From NCBI RefSeq assembly GCF_020520425.1, contig NC_079488.1, positions 24,554,247 through 24,618,246 of the forward strand: 64,000 bases of DNA, written 5' to 3'. The translations under genes were made by a program, and so were the position numbers. Below are positions 1 to 12,337 of the stretch, one piece after another; position 1 is the first letter of the stretch, and the number at the start of each line of letters is the position of its first letter. This DNA is from Spinacia oleracea. Lineage: Eukaryota > Streptophyta > Magnoliopsida > Caryophyllales > Amaranthaceae. The notes below the pieces were generated by a model, which had not been told where the DNA came from, did not search any database, and saw nothing but the letters and a program-made list of their open reading frames with translations.

Positions 1-358
1 TCACGTGATTACCCTTATTGAAGTTATTTTAGTTGTGAACTGAACTTGAGTATCCCTTATCTGAACTTCTAGGCCCTTATTTTAAGTTGTGAATAGAACT
101 TGAGTAGCAACTAAGCCGCTCAAGTAATACAATATGATTCTATTTTTCTGAAACTAATTTTTTTAAGTTGAAAAGAATCAAGCGTAAAACTTAGACCATT
201 CAACTTTAACAAGTGTCAATTTTACTCAAGGGGTGTGTCTATGTTTGTGTGAACCGGGCGTCTCCAAGAAGAGGAAAAGAAAAGGCATAAAGTGGAAAAC
301 CAATACATGTGCATCCATCCAAATGAAGAACTTACTCATAAGATCAGCAGTGGCTTAC
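1..358 (-). other. Intron of the PDE327-like gene at the window edge
   Basis: This is the start of the intron after the last visible exon of the minus-strand oxidoreductase gene. The minus-strand donor GTAAG is at 354-358. I see no open reading frame that continues the protein here, so the remaining 3' exons must lie to the left of the window. No repeat was recognised. Confidence 0.6.
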
Positions 359-3300
359 CTGAAAGGCAACACCAGCAAGGGCTCCGTGAAAATTTAAGCT
401 CTCAAAATCTTTTGATGAGACTGTAACAACTAGTGCCGAGTTAGCCCATTTCGATGAACGTCGAGAAAATGACATTCCGTTAATACAGAGCTCTGACGGA
501 TTTGTACTTGTGAGAACAACCTGAAAAATCATACTAATAAATGTTAACAAAGGGAAGCCGAATTGAACATCAGCAATCTAAATTACCGTAATTTATAAAA
601 AATAACCTTTCACTCCTTTACACTATTTCATAAGATTTTCCAGCACATAAACCCTAGTCGTTTAACACATTTATAATTTAAGTGGAGTCGACATACCATT
701 CAATTAAGCTACAAAGACATCCTACAAATTTAGTAAAAAGAAATTAGCCCATACAGAGTACCTGTCCTCCAGGACACATGCAAAAAGAGTAGCAGCCACG
801 GCTTGCAGATGCATAGGATGATTCCGCATCCTCTCCACTGAGATAGTTTGCAATCTTATAATCTGCAACTGGTACCTTTCCACGTCCTCCTTGAACTTCA
901 GCGGCTAATGCGGCGTACTGAAAGTTCATATAAGAAAATACGTCTTAACATAACTCGAATATTACCATTGCGGCTTGAATTTAAGCTCAATATATATTTG
1001 AATTGATCCAGCTAGTTATCTGAAAGAAGACGTGTGCACAACTATGCAGAGAAGGAATTTACGCCAATGTTAGTCAATGATGTCTTGTACATCAGACACT
1101 AATGAGTAATGATGCTATAAATATAACTCAAATTGACATTCCACACATATGAAGTCACAATTCCTTCTCTAATGGTGAATAGGATAACAAGAGCTACTTA
1201 TTTCTACTGATCAGAATAACAGAAAAAGTCAACACTAATTATCAGAACATGAACTGCAGTGTCTAAATATAGTGCCCTCAATATACAAAAACTTTCGCCT
1301 CTACATTCTTGCACATTTCATGTAAAAAAATTGGATCCTAGCCTCTCGCTCCTCCGCCTCTAATCCAATCAGTGTCTCTTACTAGTCATTCAAGTATCTC
1401 AATACACAAAACATACCTCTCCTACAAACTAATCATGGAATGACCTCTTGGTTTGTTTTGCTTCCTTGGATATTCTTCCTTACCAATACCCTCTCTCCAC
1501 AAGACTGAACCAGGTATCGACTATGGAAATTAAAGCCACAATAAATAATAACTGTAGGATGTTCATATATTATTCATGTCTTGTCAAGCCAAATTAACAT
1601 AGATGAGTGGATGACCATATGTTGCTCCATTGAACATGAAAAACAGCAGCAAAGACACCAGAAAGAAGGCATTCAAGGATGAAATACCAACCAAAATTTG
1701 TGATTGTCAAAGGATTCTATATTAGTTATGTATGTAGAACGAGGAAACAAGCCCTAAATGGGGAGTCATAATTCATCAAAGACTAATAGTAGCTTTAATT
1801 TGTAGAAGAGGGAAGCAAGTCCCCAACTGTCTAATCAGATAGCTGCAAGATGTTTTCTAGTGATTACTGGTATAACCGTAAACTTCAGCAAGTTTTCCTG
1901 AACCTGAAACCACAATAAGATCTTCCATAGAGAACTTGCAAGTTATAGTTCAAAGGAGGACATATATGAAAGGTGAATTTCATAAACTCTAACCAGAACC
2001 TAGCAGAACAAAATGCACATTCATATACCTTAGCTATTGTTACAAAGTTGTGTTGTTGGTGTTAGGAAATACTTATACTTCGTATAAACTTTGGAGGAAA
2101 TATGATTACTTTAGTCACTCTGTCATGAGCAAGGAGTACAAATGAAACCATTTATTTCGTATATAGCATACTTGAAAAACAAGACGTTAATAATGCAGCA
2201 TAAAATCAATCATCGTAACTAAACAAAGGGTCATAAACGTATAAGATACTGCTAAAAATAGTAGACAGGAGAAAAAGGGAATTCTTAATTTTTTTTACTG
2301 CTAGAACGGATCAATAATTTACATTTGACAAAGAATTCAATGACAAACGAATTTGCTTCTAACAAAGGACATAAAGGACCTACCTGTATGCTGTTTATCA
2401 GTTGTTGGGGATGCTCAATCCGCAGGCCAATCTAAAGGACACCAGTAAATTAGTTCCAGGCAATTGCTAATCTCAGAATATGAAACTGAATATCCAACAA
2501 CATGAAGATGTCTACAATAGTACAATTAAGCAAAACATGAACAAAACATATCAAAGATAATTTATTTGTACTTTTAAAATAAGCAAAATTTTCAGCTGAC
2601 AAGGTTCAACTCTGCCCCCTACCCCCACCCACAAAGAAAAGAGGGGAACCAAAGGCTCTACTTGACCGAACCATAGCTGTCCCTCATAGTCAAAAGTGAA
2701 ACGTCTGTTGAAATTAGTACTCACCTCCAATATCACAACTCACTAGTATGGCAAGAACCCCCTACAAAATCAGAATTCTATTCCCCCCTCCCAACCAGAA
2801 GTCCAATATATATCATATGTCTACACAAAGGGCCAAACCCTAAATCACAACCCCACTAATGAAACTTTCCCAGCTACCAGAAGGAACTAGCGTCTACTAA
2901 GAGTCCGATGTTATCAATATTTATCAAATTGTTGATACCGTGAAAGAAAAAGAGAGGTTAGAGGCTATTTTGGCGAACTGACGTACAAGTGCTAAAACTT
3001 ACAGCAAAGTCCTTCGGAATCAATTCCACGTTGTGTGATAAGAGCATCTGGTATACATCTCTTGCAGAATGCCCAACAGCCAGAACCACTGCATCATAAC
3101 TCAATTCTTGGCTATAGATTAGTGAGTTTTTTGTAACATCTGAAACTTTGACCCCTTTAACAGTCCCGCCCTCTACAAGCAGATCATCAACCCTTGTTCC
3201 AAATTTGATTGAGACCTAACGATACCAAAGAACAAAATAACAAAATGAAATGAGAGAATGAGATCAGCAGCACAAGAGGGGGGGGGGGGGGGGATGAGAA

Positions 3301-6300
3301 CAAGATTGAGTGAAATACTTTCTCCCTTTCTAAATAGACAGATGCATAGCATTGACATTATTTTATATCATTTACATATTTCCTCCGTTCTAAAAATATT
3401 AGACCCTTTCGATTTTTACACACTCTCCTTTGACCATGTATTTTGTCATTTATACACAAGGAGAAACATAGTCATGTTGGATTTTGTTAAGATAATAAGA
3501 TTGTCTCTATTTATACTCTCAAGTCTCAACTCAAGATATCAACTTCTTATAATTTTTACTTATAGGGAGTTAAATATATTATTGGTCAAAGTGTGCGTCG
3601 TGAAGCGAAAAAATCTACACGGAGCAATATTTCTAGAATGGTGAAGTATTAACTTTGACCACATTAACTTTTTTAATTTGGTGCAATTGGGTTAATGCTT
3701 TAATTAAGAACTAGTTGTGGCATAAAGCCAATTACAATATGTTAAGTAGGTGTTCAAACAATAATTAGGGGGATTAAAGATATTGATGGTCAAAATTGTG
3801 TATAGGTAATCGTGATAGGTTAAAGCGACGCATCTATTGAGAAACGGAGGAAGTGATCAATTGATCCAGAAAGAACATGATCAATTATGTGACTTACATC
3901 CAGGGCCTGCAAATGTTGCCTGAAACTGCGAAGCAGCGGAACCAACCTGTCTGTCCCTAGGTGAGGCTTCCCATCAACCAAGATACTCTTTGGAGCTCCA
4001 AAGTGAACTAGCGTCCTCAAGACCTGAGATATAAACAACACAAGTTACTCAATTACTATTAAGCAAATAATTCTAGCCAGAGCACCCATAGCAAGTGTAC
4101 AAAGGCAATGCAGTCCTCCATTCCCTATGTTACAAATTTACATTATGTAGATAGAAGATGCTATAGGTACTTTGACCATCCTCTTAATTAATTCAGTAGA
4201 TCATATGACGTAGACAGTAGACATGTAGATATAGTTTTCGATGTAATGGCCAACATTTTTCTGGTTGTGTTAACTTTTGAATCTGATACTAACAGTAACA
4301 TAAGACTCCATTTCACTAGACATTTCTTAGTAAAAGAATCAAAGACGAGAAAGGCGAGCAATAGATGTTAATGAAATTGTTAACTAAGCACACAAATTTA
4401 TAATGAATAATTAGGACAATCAATTTGAAAGGATGTAAAATTGAAAGTCGGCTCTCGGGATAGTCCAGGGGAAACAAAAGGAGCAACAAGCAAAAGATAT
4501 ACTCAAGTGAGTGAAGGTAGAAGAATTCACTCAATAAAGATATTTACTCACAAAGTAAAAGGCATTTTTAAACTAAAAGCAATGAGTGAAGGTAGAAGAG
4601 TTAATGTTTATTGAGACAGTTACTCTCATGATATGACAATGCTCAGCTCCAGCTAAGAATGCCAGAATGCAATAGGCAAATGTTTGTAATGCAATAAGTC
4701 AGCTTCAGAAATCATAATATGTACATGCCTATGCTTCAATAGATAGCATTCTCACCGCCTGAACACTGTCACCATTCTTCCCGATTCTTGTGACAAGCTT
4801 CCCATCACTCCATGTACCTGCACCACCCTGCCACACATAAGTACTTTAAATGGCTCAACATTAAACAGTGCAGAATCACAAAGTCATTTAATAACGAAAA
4901 AATATTAAAAGAACTAAAAAAATTCAAACACTAAGATTATGGTCCGGGAAATTTCGTCTGCGCTGTCAGTAAACTAGGCAAGTATTGATTAATCCCTCTA
5001 CAATCTTGAAGAATTCACATATCCATTAGAAAAATTACCTTATAAGCTGCAATAACAATCAATTGTAGAAATGCCCCTCATAATGTCTTCACCAAGCGAT
5101 TACAAACATAATATACAAACTTGCATAGACGTAGTGGCATATTGGTGGGTGATATGTGTATGCATCGTGTAACTTTATTACTAACTTTGCGACATCTATG
5201 ACTGAAATGCTAGCCTGTCTATTTGCTTTTGGTGTAAATTAGCTCCTTGGACTTGGTACACACACACACACACACAAAATCCATGCAACCCTAGTGATGA
5301 GAAGTTGCAAGCAACTTTCCCTTCATTAGTCGTCACTATTCTGTTTTGGAAGGAGGGGGGATACATTAACTTTTGGAGAAGGAGAACAGACTTAGTTTTA
5401 GTTTCCTTTAGACTACTTGAGTTTCTGTAATTGACAATCCAGATTCCACAAAAAAGAGAGAAAAAAGTACGAGTGACTCCATTAATGTGAAAAGAATCAA
5501 TCTAAGTCGTCTACCCTAGTTACTCATGCTAGAAGCAAGTTCTCCAGTTACAAGAGGGGTGATAAAAGGGGGTAGTCAACACATTGAGGAGTATTAAGAA
5601 AAGTTGAGAGACGAATTGTGACTTGAAAGAACACCAGCCTCTTGAAATATTGGCTAGGTTGTGATTGGTGATTCTTATCTTGACTATTATCGATACAGTT
5701 ACATCTTGCTGTTTCACCTAAATTCACTTCCATTTACCTTCGTAATTACCTACTCCGTACTATCTTCTGTTCTAGTGAGAGGATAGGTAAGGATCATCTT
5801 GATTCTTAACATAATGTCCTTTTGGTAACCGTTATACCAACTTGCCAGATTGAATTCTTTTTCTAATCATAGCTGGGAATCTTCTCTTGCTGGGAGGGCA
5901 GGAAAAGAGCCCTACACCTTCATATAGCCTTTCCAGGGAAACCAGGCCTACCAGAGTACCAGCCCTTCCAGTAAACTGTCTAATATTCAGTTAGCTCTTG
6001 AAAAGATTCTGCAGTCTACTTGGATACTCTCTTGCCTCCAGTATTAATGGGTCAAACATCCAATAATTTCCGACAAATAACTTTATACATACTTCCTCCG
6101 TTTCACTAAAATTGCAACACTTGCTAATTTGGGATGTTTAAAATTAATTGCAACACTTCCCTCTTTGGTAACTTTTACGATTTAACCCATTTACTTTAAT
6201 CATACTAGTCTCACTCATTCTCGTTCCTCTTCTCTCTATCTTCCTTAAAATATTTTTTTTTCTACTTCTTACTTTTTGTGCAAAATCACATAGGCTTGCA

Positions 6301-9300
6301 ACATATTTGCGTCCTCTCTCCTCTTGCCTAAAATATTATGCAAATTGCAAGTGTTGCAATTTTAGTGAAATGAGGGAGTATATATATAGGAATATCCAAA
6401 ATGCAAAACCGTCAGTGCATTCACAGAAATAAGAACATGCAATATCATAGTTTACAGGAGAAAACAAACACCACAAAGGGAAAATATCAGGTTGAGAAAG
6501 TTACCTCCCCAAAGCAAAAGTTACTTTCTGGTTGTATTATCCGGCGAACCACCAACGCACCTATGTCACGCCCTCTTTGTTCTACTGGTTGGCCTCGTTC
6601 AATTAAGGTAACATCAGCACCCAGCTCACCGAGCACAAGAGCAGCAAACAAACCCGCAGGACCACTACCAACAACAGCAACTTTCGGTTTGTAAGATGGG
6701 ATACTACCGTTACTACCAGCATCCACTGTTAAAGTACCTTCCTGATCCTTCTTGCAGTCGTGTAATAAACTAAATAAATCACCAACAGCTTTTTCTTGGG
6801 GAATATGCTCAACAAGTCCCATCTTAGGCTCCATCTCGGAGATGAAATCCCATAACCGAGGTTCGAAAGTTAAGAGCTTGTCGACATCCATGTCAACTGT
6901 GTAAACAAACTTAGGTGTCTTCAATAGCTGAAAAAAACATGAAGATTATATAAGTCCTAGGAATATCCACACGATCTTCCATTTCAAGAAGATTCTAACC
7001 AAAACCATGCTCATGATTTAAACATGCGATGATTCAGAGCACTAGAGGGGCACATCTTATCGAGATACATTGCATCATACTGAGAAGAATTCAAAATTAA
7101 TAGAATAAAACCAGTAGGTGTGAGAACTCTAATAACCTTTCAGTAGTATGATGACCAATTCATCATCAAGAGATTTAAAATTTTCACAAAAAGAGAGAAC
7201 TTTAAAAAGACAGCTCTAACATGCATCATCCTTGGACGAATGACAATGTGGAACATAGATCCAAATGAGGAATGTCTCCGCCAACAAGAAAACACGTTCT
7301 CTACCAGTATGTCTTCTAGACAAAGGGTTTAAATGTTGTAGCAACATATATGCAATGAGAGGGCAACGTACAAGCTGCTACACCATAAATTCATGCACGA
7401 CATAAAAGATCTTTCACCTACTTCTTGAAATTCTTTTCATGGAAAATTCTACCACATAAATGGATAACAACCTTAGATATGACTCAAATAGCAGTATTCA
7501 GCAGGTAAAATCTGCAAAAAGAAAGATTCAAGTACAAGAAAGACCAATTCTGTGCAATCCTCTTAGGCGCTATACTGCACTAGCCAGGGAACCTACCACC
7601 AGCTACGGGTGACAACATCAACACACAGTTATAACGTCACCAGTTGATAAAGAAGACCTAAAGTAAATAACTGATACAGGTAGCACTTTGTTATCAGCAG
7701 AGGAGCAGCATGACTCATGTTCCACTGTTCCAGCATGCCTTACTAGAGAAGGAAATTTTAAATTTAAGTAACTTGTGCCACAATTTTCGAAAATTGTTTG
7801 AAGTTTCAGCAAAAATGTTGTGATCTACTCATCTACCTTAAGGCCATAACTGTTTTCCTTCGAGTCTCGACTTCTCAAAGAGCTTCCAAACCAACTTTTA
7901 GCTAAGTATCGTCTCCCAAATTTCTACTTTGTGCACCCCAAAGAATCATAAAAGTAGCAGACACAAGCAGTACAGTACACTGTACAAAGCTTACATGATT
8001 GTTGAAGGGAGAAAACCTGAAGATGTATAATTGGTAGTATTTGGGGAACTGCACTCGTGCATAAAAGCTGAAAATAGGGCGAACAATACTTCCCACACTA
8101 ATGCTTATAAATCCTTTGCCCTATCTCCATCTTACTCGACTTTTTAAGTACCATGTATTCACGTGTATGCATGAAGGTGGTTGCTAGTGCACTAAGTGCA
8201 GTAGGAAAATCTCTCTATTTCTCAACAGTCTCCTGACTCTCCCCATAGGTTCACAACCAAAAGATAGTTTCTTCCTACTTCCTAGACATTTGTATGGGTA
8301 GATCTGATGTTGGCATGCAGTGTCCAAGTTTCCACATAGTTTTTATAACTTTAAGAATACATACATTTACACAAATGTAACGGGTGAAGAAATGACATGC
8401 CCACTGACATCAAAACTAATTCGCAAGAGTGCTTAAGAACATTGAACCGAGCATCTTGCAGTGCTGACAAAAGTGCGCAACAATAGTGATATCTTTCAGG
8501 CTAAAGTAAACCATTCTTGGGTGTTCAGTCACATTAATATGGAACTTCAAGTGCAAAATTGTGCATATCATGAGCTCACACACACTGCATAAATCAACGC
8601 ATTTCCTGCTGTCTCTAACCACTAACAAATTGGATGACAACTCTAATGAAGTATATAAACGGCTCGTCTGAAACTATGGAATTGCAAGATTGATATAGAA
8701 CATTGAGGCAGAAAATACCTTTCGCGCATCAAATGACTTTCTAACCACTGTGAATGCTTCTGCTGGAAGGAAAGAGGCAACCTGCAAACAAGGATAGAAT
8801 AAGCTAAACTTCAAGAAATTCAACATACAGAAACTTCTTTGCAACAGATGTAGGCATCATTAACTCACAATTTGCAGCAAATAATCAAAACCAAAAATTC
8901 TTCAAAATCCCCAATTAGCCAAGCATTTAATGCAAAATTCAAACCACAACAATGCGCCTGGAAATAAAATTAAAGCTATAGAAGGCACAGTTGAAAACAC
9001 CCAATATAACACTTTTCTCAATTTGCAGCATATATACAAGGGTTTTTCGTATAAAGTTATGAATTTGTGACAAAATCACGCCCAATTCATTACCGGGAAT
9101 TCGAGAACTTTGGCAATTTGTTCAAGGAGACCATCAGAAACACCAAGAAAATCTTTACCAGGGTCTTTATCAATTTCAACATTAAGTTTAGACAATCTCC
9201 AAGACCCTTCAAATTTATCCTTAACATCCATTTTCTCCTTATGAATTTGTTTGAGCTTCTTCTTCTCTGATGGGTAACGCAGCTTCCCTGTTCTTCTTGA

Positions 9301-9444
9301 CCTCTTTGCGCATCGAATTACGAAACATTTGGGTGAGTATGAGGTGGGAAATGGAGATGGGTTTGAGATTAGAGAGAAAAATTGCTTAGAATTTGGGTTT
9401 GGAGAGAGAGAATGTAGTGAGAGTGAGGTTGAGATAATGGACAT
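359..9444 (-). CDS. PDE327: Chloroplast FAD/NAD(P)-binding oxidoreductase, PDE327-like (3' end beyond the window)
   Basis: Nine minus-strand exons, all joined in phase 0 with GT/AG sites: 9444-9094, 8781-8719, 6927-6505, 4827-4756, 4023-3898, 3215-3003, 2431-2384, 917-762 and 520-359, giving 538 residues. The start at 9444 (MSIISTS) opens a Ser/Pro-rich, chloroplast-type transit peptide ending near VIRCAKR. An in-frame ATG at 9522 would add 26 residues and is the alternative start. Around residues 221-251 there is a Rossmann FAD-binding motif (VVGSGPAG, then an acidic residue in LIERG). Later motifs include NFCFGE, GGAGTWSDGKL, AVGHSARD, CPGGQ and NGMSFSRR. The exon order and motifs match the Arabidopsis PDE327 (At4g30720) family, which I recall as roughly 700 residues, so about 170 are missing on the left. 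The family's substrate is not well defined; loss in Arabidopsis causes a pigment defect. The exons seen have no breaks. Introns hold two MITEs. Confidence 0.88.
3278..3293 (+). repeat. G16 homopolymer run in a PDE327 intron
   Basis: Sixteen consecutive G on the plus strand, so C16 in the minus-strand transcript. It lies about 60 bases upstream of the acceptor of the exon 3215-3003, within its pyrimidine-rich approach. Length polymorphism or assembly error is likely at such a run. Confidence 0.85.
3379..3853. mobile_element. Stowaway-like MITE in a PDE327 intron (probable)
   Basis: The left end reads TTTCCTCCGTTC after TA. The right end reads GAAACGGAGGAAG, which is the inverted counterpart. 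The right-hand TA has become TG, and the ends match imperfectly over about 25 bases. The body carries no gene. It lies wholly between the acceptor at 3216 and the donor at 3897, so it need not disturb splicing. Confidence 0.5.
5258..5277. repeat. (CA)n microsatellite in a PDE327 intron
   Basis: An uninterrupted AC/CA dinucleotide run of about 20 bases inside the intron between 4828 and 6504. No other structure was seen nearby. Confidence 0.8.
6090..6380. mobile_element. Stowaway-like MITE, 291 bp, in a PDE327 intron
   Basis: Terminal inverted repeats of more than 30 bases are visible: TACTTCCTCCGTTTCACTAA at the left and TTAGTGAAATGAGGGAGTA at the right, with further pairing of GCAACACTTG and CAAGTGTTGC. 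TA lies at each end, as expected for Tc1/mariner-type target duplications. There is no coding capacity. It sits about 120 bases past the donor of the exon ending at 6505. Confidence 0.8.
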
Positions 9445-9522
9445 GGCTTCAATTTTGGAGGGAGCTGAGAGTTGATGATGTTCGAAAATGTTGCTAGTTT
9501 GCTGAAGGGTGTAGGAGTACAT

Positions 9523-10500
9523 GATAAGGTTCGGAGTTTCAAATTGGCTTCTCCATTCTCAGCCTGAACCGTTGAATCCGCTAAATTGGTCAGATGATTT
9601 AAAACTCGAACCGTTAATAACCCACGTGCTGAAATCTGAAACTGGATCTAATCCGATTATATTCAACACGAATCTGAACCATACGGAAAATATTAAGCCA
9701 ATAACAAATCGTTTCGCAACAACTCGATCTTTTACAACCCAACCCAAATGGATCTAAAACCCATTAATGACCTGGTTAGTTTCAATCCAAACCGTTTCAA
9801 CCCCGTTTAATTCGAACCGTTTACAACCCGAGTTGTTTCAACCCGTAACTCGTTTAATCCAAACTGTTTTGCAACCCGTAACCTGTGTAATCCCCAACCG
9901 ATCTTAAATTCTCAACCCTTTTAAAAGTTAATTATCACTCTTGTTCCCTAATTAAATCCACAATATTATAATTATACAAGTATTGAAAATTGTGATTTTA
10001 GTAATAACCAGATATTATAATTTATAATTTGGAATCGAATTGACCTAACCAAAGTACGACCCGCTATCCATTTCATCCCACTATTAATTCAGCCATACTG
10101 TATGAACCCAAACCGATAAGAATCGAAACGATAAGAACTTGAACCGATATGAACATAAACATGATGTAACCCGACTAAACTTGTTCAGTCTGACCTATTA
10201 CAAACAGTTATTCGGTGAACCTGACCCGATATGAGTCCGACCCGATATGATACGAACCTGTTACAATCCGCCTAAACCCGTTACAACCCGACGCGTTCCA
10301 ACTCGACTATAATTCGACCCGGTTATAATCCGATTTGTTATTAACTCGACCCGATATGAACCCGTACTTAATCAACTGGAACCGATCTGACCATTAATTT
10401 GGAATACGACATGATCTGATCCAGTAGCAAAATGAACTTGTTTCCAACCGATGAACCCAACCCAAAACCGACTCTTTTGACCGAATTGATACCCTATATT
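9523..10500. repeat. Degenerate AACCCG/CCGTTT-rich repetitive tract
   Basis: Nearly 1 kb upstream of the PDE327-like gene is dominated by short variants of AACCCG, CCGTTTCAACCC and GACCCGATATGAACC. There are no long open frames and no clear unit length. It reads as cryptically simple, decayed repeat DNA. The region 10975-11990 has the complementary composition. Confidence 0.6.
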
Positions 10501-10974
10501 AAAACGGTTCTATAAAGAAAGTGTGACAAATAAGGAGCGGAAGAAGTATTAATTAAACATGGTAAAAATTTAGTTTACAAGTTAATATGAAGAATAAAAA
10601 AATCCATCTATAGATAAATGGAAGAAATAGTAAAATACATTAATTACTTTATTACTCGTTATTGGATGTTAGGTGTAGTTAATTGATCAGTTGGCAAGAT
10701 TATTGTTGCACTTCTTCCTTCTGTGGTTCTTTGAAGAATTGAAGGTGGATGTTGAGCATCTAAATTTGGTGAAAACAAGTGAGGCTAGACCGCTAGAGGT
10801 GGTAATGTGTGATCAAGAAGGGGTGTGCATAAAACAACATGGCTTCAATCTAGACGATGTCATTGATATTGAAAGAGTGAAGGAGGTAAGGTCGAGGATG
10901 GTTCATACCTTGGAGTATTTGTAAGATTTTTTGCTTTGGTGGTAGAAACACATTATGCCTACTAAGATTTTATA
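10501..10974. other. Spacer between two repeat arms, with an unrecognised short ORF
   Basis: An AT-rich spacer. A plus-strand frame of 77 codons (10691-10924) starts with a hydrophobic stretch (LLLHFFLLWFF) and ends with GVCIKQHGFNLDDVIDIERV. I do not recognise it, and no promoter or neighbour supports it. It could be a remnant of a gene carried between the two arms, or chance. Confidence 0.3.
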
Positions 10975-11990
10975 AATCGGGTTACTGGACTGGGTAACAG
11001 AGTTCAACTCAGTTATGAATGGACCTGATCACGTTAAAATGGATAATGTTGGGTCAAAGTTTATATTTGTACTAGCTCGAGTAACTTTGAATTCATAATT
11101 GGGTTAAGTTGGTTTGACTTCAGGTGATTTCATTTCGGGTTAATATTCGTGTCCAGTTTGAACTGGTTCATGCTAAATATGGGTTATACCGGTTTAATTC
11201 GGTTTGTGTCGAGTTTGGTCTGTGTGCTGGTGGATTACGGTACACATCAACTGGTTTACCGTGGGTATGTATGAGTCATATTCGAAAGATTAATCTTGGG
11301 TTCAGGTCAAGTTTGGATATGTTGAGTATCATATATACTTCGTATATGTCAACTTTAGATCAACTTAGGGTAAATTTCGATTTGGGCATATGGTTTGAGT
11401 TCAGATTGAGTTAGGGTTGTAATCTCGTATTGTATAGATTAAGTGAGTCTCAAGTTTACAATCAATTTAAGATCACTTTATTAATCAAATATTCCATGGC
11501 AAATTTAGTTTTTTTTAAAAAAGTTTCTATGACTTTGTCTCCGAATTATTTATCATACAAACAAAAGATACTAACTTTTGTAACAACTCGAAACTTGTCT
11601 TGATTTTTGAGAATTGAATCGGATTGAAGACAATTCAGTTGAATTTGAGTTCGTGTCTACAACAATGCAAGTTAAATCGGTTATCGAATTTTGTTGGGTT
11701 GAATTGATTGTGGTTGTTATCGGAAAAAAACCAACTTTTCTATGGTTGCTGCATCAGATGCGGGTTTGTTTTAGTTAAAAGTTGTTGGGATTTAAATTGA
11801 GTTACGAGTCTCCTCAGGTTGCTAACGGATTAATTTCAAAGTCTGAATTCACTATGTTTAACGGATTTCTAATCATCATCAGGTCTGTTCAGATCAATTT
11901 CGGAATTTATGTTTCTCAGATAAACTCACTTATGATATCGCTTATTTTCACCGTACGAAACGATTTCTCAAGTCAGGTCGATTTTTGACA
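10975..11990. repeat. Degenerate GGGTT/GGTTT-rich repetitive tract
   Basis: About 1 kb of GGGTTA, CGGGTT, GGTTTGAC and similar words, the strand complement of the tract at 9523-10500. It ends about 70 bases before the RPL32 promoter elements. Open frames here are by-products of the biased composition. Confidence 0.55.
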
Positions 11991-12060
11991 CGTAAGGCGT
12001 AACTACGATCCTATTGAGTATGGCCGGCCATCTTCCCCTCTTCAGTTTTCACAAAATAAA

Positions 12061-12138
12061 GGCCCAAATACACAAACCCGTAGACCCGTGATAAGAAAAG
12101 CCCTAATAAGAACACTATAAACAAAGCTTCTAGGGTTT
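12061..12138 (+). promoter_or_regulatory. RPL32 promoter elements: site II and telo-box
   Basis: GGCCCAA near 12061 is a site II (TGGGCY-type) element in reverse. TAGGGTTT at 12131-12138 is a telo-box. A CACTATAAAC near 12113 could serve as TATA. This pair is typical of plant ribosomal-protein promoters and fits the gene starting at 12338. The leader has several GTTTCTCCGTAAG-like words, so a 5'-UTR intron ending near 12330 is possible. Confidence 0.6.
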
Positions 12139-12337
12139 CACCGAAAGTTTCTCCGTAAGCTTCCCTGTCAAAGGTTTCTCCGTAAGTTTCTCTCGTTCTC
12201 TCTCCTCTTCTGCCATTAGTTCTCTTCATTTCCTGCATTTTCAATGATTTATGCACTCAGTTTTGTTCATTTTCCATTACTTTTGAGCTTAATTTGAACA
12301 ATCCTTTCTTATTTTTGAAACTTTGAAGGAATCAGCA

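Noticed and set aside
9445..9522. Upstream in-frame ATG of the PDE327-like gene
   Set aside because: The peptide from 9444 already looks like a complete plastid transit peptide; the upstream start remains possible but is not chosen.
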